Below the pieces are notes generated by a model. The model did not search any database. It was not told where the DNA came from and saw only the letters and a program-made list of their open reading frames with translations. This document shows positions 1 to 5,820 of a stretch of 14,721 nucleotides of DNA, in pieces. The translations under genes were made by a program, and so were the position numbers. The stretch covers positions 1 through 14,721 of the forward strand of contig JASHOI010000048.1 in the NCBI GenBank assembly GCA_030041195.1, given 5' to 3'. How positions within the stretch are numbered: position 1 is the stretch's first letter; every line of letters starts with the position of its first letter. The stretch comes from Streptosporangiaceae bacterium. GTDB taxonomy: Bacteria > Actinomycetota > Actinomycetes > Streptosporangiales > Streptosporangiaceae.

Positions 1-22
1 TAGACCGTTACCGACGATGCGG

Positions 23-1705
23 TCAGCCCGGACCGTTGTCGGTCAGAATGCGGATGGCGTAGGCGACCGCCACCGATCCGGGGTCTTTGAGCCCGATGCT
101 GCGCTCCTGGTGCCATGCGGCGCGACCTCGCCTGGAGCGCCACGACGCGATCTCATCGACGCGGCGCTCGAGGAAGACGTGCACCTCCCCGGCGGACGCG
201 CCGCTGTCGAGTTCGTCCAGCGCTGGCAGCAGAACGTCGAGCAAGGTCTTGTCGCCAGGTTCCGCCCCGCCCTTTGCCGCGATGGCCGCGGCGATCGCGC
301 GGCCAATCTCGACCGCCGCCTGCCTGTCGACCGGGCGCGAGTCGTCGATGCCTGTCGATGCGGCCAGCATGCCCGAGCCCACGAGGGCGGCGAAGGTAGA
401 CGGGTTGGCCGATGCGAACGCCATCGCGGCCTCGCGCATCAACGCGCTCGACGTGATCGCGTCGGGCAATTCCGAGATGCGCTCGGCCATTGCCAGGACC
501 CCCGCCGAGACTGTCAGTCCGAGATCGCCATCCCCCAGGGCAGCGTCCAGGTCGCGCAGTTCATCCGTGTGCGCTGGCATCCTCTCGGCCAGGGCCAGGA
601 ACGCGGAGCGCAGCGGGGATTCAAAGGCCGCAATGGGATGGTCAGCCGCGACGGCGGCGGCCTGCTCAACGGTGGCGCTCGCCTCGGCCGGATCGGGAAT
701 GGCGGTGCCCGGGCGGTAGAAGGGCGATTTCGCAGGGGCGTTGAGCAGCGCCTCAAGCTCGCTGTCCAGCCGCATGATCGAGACCGAGGCGCCCGCCATC
801 TCCAGGCTGGTCGCGTATTCCCCGATGAAGTTGTGGGCGATGTGCGCGCCTTGCTCAGCGGTCAGCCGGGCGATCGCCGAGTAGAGCAGGTACAGCTCCT
901 CGAGTGGCGTCGCACCGAGCCCGTTGACGAGCACGGCGACCCGCGCTCCCGCGGTCAGCTCGAGCTCGGCATTGAGATGTCCGAACAGCGTTTCGGCAAT
1001 CGAGTCCGCCGACGCGATCGGAGCGGTGGCGATGCCGCTTTCGCCGTGGATGCCGACGCCGACTTCCATCTCGCCCTCGGCGAGAGTGAAGGTGGGCTTT
1101 CCGGCCGCAGGCAGAATCGTCGGCGCGAGGCCCATGCCAGCGGTCCGCACCGCGTCGGCCGCGCGCTGGGCGATCACCGCCACCTCGTCGAGCGTGTAGC
1201 CGCGGTCCGCAGCCGCACCGGCGATCTTGTACACCATCACCAGGCCGGCGATGCCGCGCCGCGTGGACGCCCCGTCCGCAGGCGCGGACAGCACGTCGTC
1301 CGCGCCGAGGACGGTGCGAGTAGGGATTCCGTGCGCCGAGGCCATCTCTGCGGCAAGGTCAAAGTTGTAGACGTCGCCGCCGTAGTTGCCGTAGAGGTAC
1401 AGCACCCCGTTGCCGCCATAGGCGGCCTTGGTGGCGGCAAAGATCTGCGCCGGAGACGGCGAGGAGAACACGTTCCCCACGGCAACGCCGGTAGCGAGCC
1501 CGGAACCGACATAACCGAGGAAGAGCGGCAGGTGCCCACTCCCCCCGCCGGTGACGATTCCGACCCTGCCCGGCATGGCCGGTGCGACAACGGCGCGCTT
1601 GTCGGCGGACGCGAACCGGTACGCGTCGGGATGGGCCCTGACGATGCCTTCCAGCACCTCGTCCACGAACGCGTTGGGATCGTTGATGATCTTCCGAAGG
1701 GTCAT
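23..1705 (-). CDS. Fused DhaK-DhaL dihydroxyacetone kinase family protein (ATP-dependent)
   Basis: This cytosolic kinase would phosphorylate dihydroxyacetone or a similar short ketose such as erythrulose, using ATP. Its 560 residues carry two domains. The DhaK substrate domain (about 1-330) has GGGSGH at 53-58, NYGGD ending at D111, and GIHGESG with H220, the histidine that binds the substrate carbonyl covalently in this family. The DhaL nucleotide domain (about 352-560) has ALGDGDLG at 389-396, with D387, D392 and D394 as expected Mg ligands, and GDKTLLD at 484-490. Fusion of both domains on one chain marks the ATP-dependent type rather than the PTS type, which uses separate subunits. The ATG is preceded by GGAGAGGT (1711-1718 on the reverse strand) at good spacing. 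The gene is complete and ends 22 bp inside the window edge, so downstream partners cannot be seen. The family is secure; the exact sugar is not. Confidence 0.93.
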   Translation of the reverse strand: MTLRKIINDPNAFVDEVLEGIVRAHPDAYRFASADKRAVVAPAMPGRVGIVTGGGSGHLPLFLGYVGSGLATGVAVGNVFSSPSPAQIFAATKAAYGGNGVLYLYGNYGGDVYNFDLAAEMASAHGIPTRTVLGADDVLSAPADGASTRRGIAGLVMVYKIAGAAADRGYTLDEVAVIAQRAADAVRTAGMGLAPTILPAAGKPTFTLAEGEMEVGVGIHGESGIATAPIASADSIAETLFGHLNAELELTAGARVAVLVNGLGATPLEELYLLYSAIARLTAEQGAHIAHNFIGEYATSLEMAGASVSIMRLDSELEALLNAPAKSPFYRPGTAIPDPAEASATVEQAAAVAADHPIAAFESPLRSAFLALAERMPAHTDELRDLDAALGDGDLGLTVSAGVLAMAERISELPDAITSSALMREAAMAFASANPSTFAALVGSGMLAASTGIDDSRPVDRQAAVEIGRAIAAAIAAKGGAEPGDKTLLDVLLPALDELDSGASAGEVHVFLERRVDEIASWRSRRGRAAWHQERSIGLKDPGSVAVAYAIRILTDNGPG

Positions 1706-1757
1706 CGGCTACCTCTCCGACCACGCCGTCGTTCAGCCGGCGGGCTGCTTGCCTGCA

Positions 1758-1788
1758 AGTATTGAGGCAGCTCGGAGGGTGCAGTCAA
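1758..1788 (-). promoter_or_regulatory. Putative promoter of the DhaK-DhaL kinase gene
   Basis: Reading the reverse strand, TTGACT (1783-1788) matches a -35 box at five of six positions. AATACT (1758-1763) matches -10 at four of six, after a 19-bp spacer. It lies about 55 bp upstream of the kinase start, in the divergent gap shared with the glycosylase gene. The spacer is slightly long, so this is only a candidate. Confidence 0.35.
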
Positions 1789-1883
1789 GATTCCGAGCGT
1801 GGCGCACGCTCCGTGTGGGTACCGGCTCCACCGGAACTGAGTGCGCCGCGGATGTGCTCCGGCCTGTGAGATGGCGGATACCA

Positions 1884-2483
1884 GTGAACAGTGACGTAAT
1901 CATCGGGTTTGACGGGAAGCCGCGCTGCCCCTGGGCGGGTGCCGCGGATACCCCCTCGATCAGTTATCACGACGAGGTGTGGGGGACGCGCACGTATGAC
2001 GCGTCCGCGATGTTCGAGGCGCTGACCCTCGGCGTCTTCGAGGTCGGGCTGAGCTGGTCGATCGTGTTCGGGAAACGGGAAGGATTCCGGACCGCGTTCA
2101 AGGATTTTGATGTTGCCAAGGTCGCGGCGATGACCGAGCAGGAGGTGGGCCGGCTGGTCCAGGATGCGGCAATCATCCGGAACCGGCGCAAAATCCAGGC
2201 CACCGTCGACAACGCACGGGCATTCATGTCTGCGTCGCCGGACCTGGCGACGCTTGCGAAGTCTTACGCGGTGGACCGCAAGCGGGCGCCGCAGTCTCTC
2301 GCCGACGTGCCCGCATCAACCCCGCAGGCGGAGGAATTCGCCAAGCAACTGAAGTCGCAGGGATACCGCTTCGTTGGTCCAACGAGCGTGTACGCGTTCA
2401 TGCAGAACGTCGGCGTGGTCAACGACCATCTCCACGGGTGCTTCCGCGCAACCGACTATGACCCCCAGGGCAGCGAGCTTTAG
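1884..2483 (+). CDS. tag: DNA-3-methyladenine glycosylase I (Tag family)
   Basis: This base-excision repair enzyme would remove 3-methyladenine from alkylated DNA. From the GTG at 1884 it has 199 residues, against 187 for E. coli Tag. The open frame extends upstream to 1551, but that part runs opposite the kinase gene and shows no Tag similarity; GTG at 1866 is an alternative start. RCPWA (14-18), YHDEVWG (28-34), GLSW (55-58), the KRExFR segment, QDAAIIRNRRKIQA and VNDHLHGC (179-186) follow the family order. The Tag zinc ligands are all kept: C15, H29, H182 and C186. One oddity is that E. coli Glu38, in the base-recognition pocket, aligns with G50, while a glutamate (E53) sits three residues later. 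No good ribosome binding site precedes the GTG. The family call is firm; substrate range is less certain because of the pocket change. Confidence 0.9.
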   Translation: MNSDVIIGFDGKPRCPWAGAADTPSISYHDEVWGTRTYDASAMFEALTLGVFEVGLSWSIVFGKREGFRTAFKDFDVAKVAAMTEQEVGRLVQDAAIIRNRRKIQATVDNARAFMSASPDLATLAKSYAVDRKRAPQSLADVPASTPQAEEFAKQLKSQGYRFVGPTSVYAFMQNVGVVNDHLHGCFRATDYDPQGSEL

Positions 2484-2832
2484 CGTGGCTCGGCAATCGA
2501 TCATTCCAAGCCCGAGGTCAGCCCGGCCACCGAGCGGCACCTGTTGGCCGACCTGGACGACCGGATCGAGCAGCGGCCAGGTCGGAGTGGGGAATCGCGT
2601 CAGTCAATACGACTGAGAGAATTCCCCAATAACCCGATCATGAGGACTTATGCCTGGATTGCGGGGATTCTGGGAGCAGCCGCGGACGCCGCAATAGGTT
2701 CCGCTTTAGCTCGCCTAGCGCGCAAACCGGGGAACCCGCGCCGCCCGTCCAGAGTCCCGCGTCATAGCACTGCCCAGCCGACCATCACGGCGCGCGGGAC
2801 GCTTTCTTGCCCGACGGCCCGATACTGGTGAA
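2484..2832. other. Non-coding gap with hairpins and no convincing gene
   Basis: This 349-bp stretch separates the glycosylase from the next gene. Its middle part (about 2590-2710) is visibly richer in A/T than the flanking genes. It contains a nested inverted repeat at 2588-2628 and a looser 8-bp inverted repeat at 2754-2761/2793-2800. The glycosylase frame stays open beyond its stop to 2831, but the translation resembles no family I know and no start codon there has a ribosome binding site. It may be decayed coding sequence or plain intergenic DNA. Confidence 0.6.
2588..2628. repeat. Nested inverted repeat (41-bp two-tier hairpin)
   Basis: Outer arms TGGGGAAT (2588-2595) and ATTCCCCA (2621-2628) are perfectly complementary. 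They enclose symmetric 4-nt internal loops (CGCG and GAGA), then perfect inner arms TCAGTC (2600-2605) and GACTGA (2611-2616) around the 5-nt loop AATAC. In total 14 pairs form in 41 bases. It starts 105 bp after the glycosylase stop. No T-run follows, so a classical intrinsic terminator is not obvious. A terminator, an RNA structure or a remnant repeat are all possible. Confidence 0.6.
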
Positions 2833-3681
2833 GTGGGCGAGGCGCAGCCGCTGGCGGCTCGGGCGGCGACGATGGCCGGGACTCTGCTCCTTCGTTTCTT
2901 GCTGGCCACACCGAGGCGCCAGTTCAACCTGGCCCGGTGGGCCGGCCGCCGGAAGTTCCGCGAGCTCCGCGGCCTCAGCGTGACATGGCTGGACAGCCAC
3001 TTCGGGATGATCGAGCAGGGCGCCCCGTGGCTGCACCGGGTTGGCAGCGACGCCTGGGACTTCTGCAAGGGAGGGGTCAGCAACCGGTTCCTGAACTTGG
3101 CTGGTGGCTCCGGGGGCGGCGTCAGCTGCATCCGGGAGGTGACCGTTGTTTACGGGTTCGACGGCCCGCTGACCGAGCGCCTGCGCTCGCTTGACCAGGC
3201 GATTCCGGCCGCGGGGTGGGAACTGGGCACCAGGGCTCTGCCGCAGTCGTGGGCGGACCTGAACCCCGGCCGCGCCGCGGCGGCGACGGGGCTAGCCAGG
3301 CACCGGACCCGGTGGATGACGGACCGGTGGGTGAGACTGACGTGGTACCCGGCCGCGGCGCTGAGCTACCCGCCGGGCGGCGAGGGGACGCCGCCGTGGG
3401 GCCGGCCGCCGCTCACGCCCCGCATGCGCGTGACGTGGCACAGCCGCGGCCAAGAAACACGATGGCAGCGCGATCCGAATACATCGCGGGGCGCGACGCG
3501 GAATTACCTGCTGCTGGAGGTCAGCGAGCCTGGTGTCCCCGACTTGCTGCAGCAGGCGCTCGCTCGCCATGAGCACGCGCTCACCATGACCGTCCACCTC
3601 GCGTACTACTCGAACCCGAACGCGCGGCTGTACCGGCACCGGGTGCCGCGCTACCTCCTCCCGACGTCACCTGGCCATTAA
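2833..3681 (+). CDS. Hypothetical protein, Trp/Arg-rich
   Basis: I do not recognise this 282-residue protein. The frame is open throughout, has strong G/C bias at third positions and ends at TAA 34 bp before the methyltransferase, which supports a real gene. It is rich in tryptophan and arginine. Notable segments are RWxxRRKFRELRGLSVTWLDSHFG (about 36-59, abbreviated), a Gly/Ser loop near 105-112, then VTVVYGFDG and GWELGTRAL (about 117-149). Near the end, TMTVHLAYYSNPN suggests a beta-rich domain. GTLLLRFLLA (15-24) is hydrophobic but too short for a clear membrane helix, and no signal peptide is evident. The start is uncertain: GTG at 2833 has no ribosome binding site, and ATG at 2872 would shorten it by 13 residues. 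It may share a transcript with the next two genes. Confidence 0.6.
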   Translation: MGEAQPLAARAATMAGTLLLRFLLATPRRQFNLARWAGRRKFRELRGLSVTWLDSHFGMIEQGAPWLHRVGSDAWDFCKGGVSNRFLNLAGGSGGGVSCIREVTVVYGFDGPLTERLRSLDQAIPAAGWELGTRALPQSWADLNPGRAAAATGLARHRTRWMTDRWVRLTWYPAAALSYPPGGEGTPPWGRPPLTPRMRVTWHSRGQETRWQRDPNTSRGATRNYLLLEVSEPGVPDLLQQALARHEHALTMTVHLAYYSNPNARLYRHRVPRYLLPTSPGH

Positions 3682-3715
3682 GCCGGGCCGGCAGTGTCTG
3701 GCAGACTACGACCTC

Positions 3716-4474
3716 ATGGCTGGCGCCTATGAGATGCTCGCCGCCGACTACGACTGGTCGTTCGACGACGACGCGCTTGTTAACGGACGGGCGATAAACC
3801 GCCCGGCGACGGCACGCCTGCTGCAGCGGATCAGCCGCGGCAGCCTCGTGCTGGACGCGGCCTGCGGCACGGGCGTCGACGCGGCGGTGCTCGCCCGCCG
3901 GGGCTTCACGGTGTGGGCGGCTGACGGAAGCGACGCCATGGTCGAGGGTGCGGCTGCCCGGTTCCGGCGGGAGGGGCTGACGGTTCCGCTGTTGCGCTCT
4001 GCGTGGGCGGATCTTCCCGCGGCGACCGGCGAACGTTTCGACGTCGTGCTTTGCATCGGAAACTCGCTGGTACACGCCGCCGGCCGGGACGACATGGTTG
4101 AGGCGCTGACCGGGCTGCGGCGGATGGCCCGTCCCGGGGGGCACGTGGTGATCGATTCCCGTAACTGGGAGAAGCTCCACGGTCGGCGGGAGATCGTGCA
4201 GGTTGCTGACTGGGTGGTCACGCGCCGGGGGCGCCGGTGCGTCGTGTTCTACGCCTGGGAGATACCCGAGCGCCTGCGCGACGAGCACATCGCCCATCTG
4301 GTGTTCATCTTTGAGGACGGCGACCAGATTGACGCACACGAATACCGGATCGCGTTTCGTCCCTTCACGATCAGCGAACTGCGCGAGCGCCTTGAACTCG
4401 CGGAATTGAGGGAAGTCGACACCGACTTCGATGCTTCCAGTGATCGCTACGCCGTGGTCACCGTTACGGCCTAA
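3716..4474 (+). CDS. Class I SAM-dependent methyltransferase, glycine/sarcosine N-methyltransferase-like
   Basis: This 252-residue cytosolic enzyme would transfer a methyl group from S-adenosylmethionine. The SAM motif I is LDAACGTG (46-53), D70 in AADGSDAM is the acidic residue that holds the ribose, and FDVVLCIGNSLVH (108-120) is the motif after strand 4. RMARPGGHVVIDSRNWEKL follows as the usual strand-5 region. The N-terminal YDW...DDDAL pattern, the GNS-x-x-H segment and RNWEKL resemble glycine N-methyltransferase and glycine/sarcosine N-methyltransferases, which methylate small amines and can feed betaine synthesis. That substrate is an inference; other small-molecule acceptors are possible. 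It starts 34 bp after the hypothetical gene and ends 32 bp before the cupin, so the three may be co-transcribed. No clear ribosome binding site precedes the ATG. Confidence 0.85.
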   Translation: MAGAYEMLAADYDWSFDDDALVNGRAINRPATARLLQRISRGSLVLDAACGTGVDAAVLARRGFTVWAADGSDAMVEGAAARFRREGLTVPLLRSAWADLPAATGERFDVVLCIGNSLVHAAGRDDMVEALTGLRRMARPGGHVVIDSRNWEKLHGRREIVQVADWVVTRRGRRCVVFYAWEIPERLRDEHIAHLVFIFEDGDQIDAHEYRIAFRPFTISELRERLELAELREVDTDFDASSDRYAVVTVTA

Positions 4475-4491
4475 GCAGGGCTACAGAGTCC

Positions 4492-4497
4492 GGGAGG
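4492..4497 (+). promoter_or_regulatory. Ribosome binding site of the cupin gene
   Basis: GGGAGG lies 9 bases before the ATG at 4507. It fixes that start against the out-of-frame reading that begins at 4431 and overlaps the end of the methyltransferase gene. Confidence 0.7.
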
Positions 4498-4506
4498 TTC
4501 ACGAAA

Positions 4507-4926
4507 ATGAGCACCCATCTGCCAGATCAGGACGCCTTCAGGGCGACCCTGCCCGAGGACATCGACTGGGAGCCGTTCCCTGCGTTTCCGCCACCGGCGC
4601 GTCTCGCCGTCGTCGTGGGCCACACATCAGAGGCTGCTCCGTACGTGGTCCGGGTCAAGGTGCCGTCCGGCGTCAAGCTGATGCCCCACCGGCACCACGA
4701 GGACCGGGTTTATACGGTCATGTCCGGGGTGTTCTACATCGGCCTGGGCGAAGAGTTCGACGACCGAGAACTGCAGGCGTACCCGCCGGGTGCCGTCATC
4801 GTCCTGCCCGGCGGTACCCCTCATTTCCACTGGGCGAAGTCCGGTGAGTACGTCACCCAGGTGACGGCGATCGGGCCGATCAGCCTCGAATACCTGGACC
4901 CGGGAGACGACCCGCGGAACGGCTAG
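4507..4926 (+). CDS. Single-domain cupin protein
   Basis: This is a small cytosolic beta-barrel protein of 139 residues, probably metal-binding. Cupin motif 1 is MPHRHHEDRVYTVMSG, with H61 and H63 as likely ligands. Motif 2 is PPGAVIVLPGGTPHFHW, with H106 as the third. The usual motif-1 glutamate position is occupied by R67 or V68; E65 or D66 in the HED triplet may substitute, as in related 'H-x-H-x-[ED]-R' cupins. GVFYIGLG follows motif 1. The start is supported by a GGGAGG site. Cupins of this size include isomerases, dioxygenases and sensing proteins, and nothing in the sequence picks one. It is downstream of the methyltransferase in the same direction and converges on the SDR gene. Confidence 0.85.
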   Translation: MSTHLPDQDAFRATLPEDIDWEPFPAFPPPARLAVVVGHTSEAAPYVVRVKVPSGVKLMPHRHHEDRVYTVMSGVFYIGLGEEFDDRELQAYPPGAVIVLPGGTPHFHWAKSGEYVTQVTAIGPISLEYLDPGDDPRNG

Positions 4927-4930
4927 CGGG

Positions 4931-4950
4931 TGGTCAGCCGGATCTGACCA
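4931..4950. terminator. Candidate bidirectional terminator hairpin
   Basis: TGGTCAG (4931-4937) pairs with CTGACCA (4944-4950) in a perfect 7-bp stem with a 6-nt loop. It sits in the 60-bp gap between the convergent cupin and SDR genes, 4 bp after the cupin stop. There is no T-tract, which is common for actinobacterial terminators, so the role is inferred from position. Confidence 0.4.
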
Positions 4951-4986
4951 GGTGAGCGTCAGCATGCCGAGACCCGCCCGGCCCGG

Positions 4987-5751
4987 TCAGAACGCCGTCA
5001 GGCCGCCGTCAACGACCAGGGTGGTTCCGGTGATGTAGCCGGCGGCAGGGCTGGCGAGGAAGACGACGGCCGCCGCGAGCTCTTCCGGGTCACCGGGGCG
5101 GCCGGCGGGCAGGCGCGGCAGCTGGCTGTCGATGTAGCCGTCGGGGAACTGATCGGTCATCTCCGATGGGAAGTAGCCAGGCGCGATGGCTGTCACGCGA
5201 ATGCCCTTGCGCCCGGTCCACTGGACGGCGAGGTCACGCGTCAGCCCGATCAAGCCGGCCTTGCTGGCCGAATAGGCCGCCTGCGGGAGCCCGCCGCTCG
5301 CGAACGCGACGACGCTGGCGATGTTGATGATCGCGCTGCCGGGCCGCATGACGCGGCCGCAGGCCTGGGCCATCCAGTAGCAGCCGTTCAGGTTGATGTC
5401 GATGACCTCGCTGAACTGCGCGGGCGTCTCGCGCGTGGCCGGCACGGCCGTGCCCTTCCCCGCGTTGTTGACGAGGACGTCGAGATGCCCGAATTCCTTG
5501 ATCGCTGCCTCGGCGACGGCCGTGGCGTTCTCCGCCAGCGCCACGTCGGCGGCGACCACGATGGCGCGCCGGCCGGCCTGTTCGACAACCGCTCGCGTCT
5601 CCTCGAGACGCTGCACGCGCCGGGCCACGAGCACGAGGTCCGCGCCTGCCTCGGCAAGTGCCCTGGCGAACGCCACGCCGAGGCCGGAGGAAGCCCCGGT
5701 GACGATCGCGACCTTGTCGTCGAGGCGGAAGCGGTCAAGCACGTTGGTCAT
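4987..5751 (-). CDS. SDR-family NAD(P)-dependent oxidoreductase (classical type)
   Basis: This 254-residue soluble enzyme would oxidise an alcohol or reduce a ketone using NAD(P)H. The cofactor motif TGASSGLG is at 18-25, and ARR at 43-45 after strand 2 favours NADP over NAD. NNAG is at 95-98. The catalytic tetrad is complete: N120, S146, Y160 and K164 (YSASK). APGYFPSEMT and a C-terminal ITGTTLVVDGG complete the classical SDR pattern, as in 3-oxoacyl-ACP reductase and sugar or steroid dehydrogenases. The substrate cannot be read from the sequence. It is divergent from the large regulator gene across 69 bp, so that regulator may control it. The ATG has only a weak upstream purine stretch. Confidence 0.93.
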   Translation of the reverse strand: MTNVLDRFRLDDKVAIVTGASSGLGVAFARALAEAGADLVLVARRVQRLEETRAVVEQAGRRAIVVAADVALAENATAVAEAAIKEFGHLDVLVNNAGKGTAVPATRETPAQFSEVIDINLNGCYWMAQACGRVMRPGSAIINIASVVAFASGGLPQAAYSASKAGLIGLTRDLAVQWTGRKGIRVTAIAPGYFPSEMTDQFPDGYIDSQLPRLPAGRPGDPEELAAAVVFLASPAAGYITGTTLVVDGGLTAF

Positions 5752-5808
5752 GACTTATGGTCCCATCCACTGGCGCTCGGATGGCGTGCCCTGGCACGCA
5801 AAAGACCG

Positions 5809-5814
5809 TAGGCT
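5809..5814 (+). promoter_or_regulatory. Possible -10 box for leaderless transcription of the regulator gene
   Basis: TAGGCT fits the actinobacterial -10 pattern TAnnnT and ends 6 bases before the GTG at 5821. Transcription would then begin at the start codon itself. No Shine-Dalgarno sequence is present between them. The -35 region (around 5786-5791) is weak, so this is tentative. Confidence 0.35.
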
Positions 5815-5820
5815 GCGACC

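Noticed and set aside
17..1765. Long plus-strand open frame (582 codons) opposite the kinase gene
   Set aside because: It mirrors the codon positions of a clear DhaK-DhaL gene; its Arg/Gly-rich translation has no recognisable domain. High G+C makes such antisense frames common.
2754..2800. Inverted repeat GTCCCGCG / CGCGGGAC with a 31-nt loop
   Set aside because: Eight GC-rich pairs over a long loop can arise by chance in such DNA; no further support.
2544..2831. Possible small gene after the glycosylase, including an ATG at 2640
   Set aside because: No ribosome binding site, no family similarity, and it overlaps the nested hairpin. Its frame merely continues that of the glycosylase past the stop codon.
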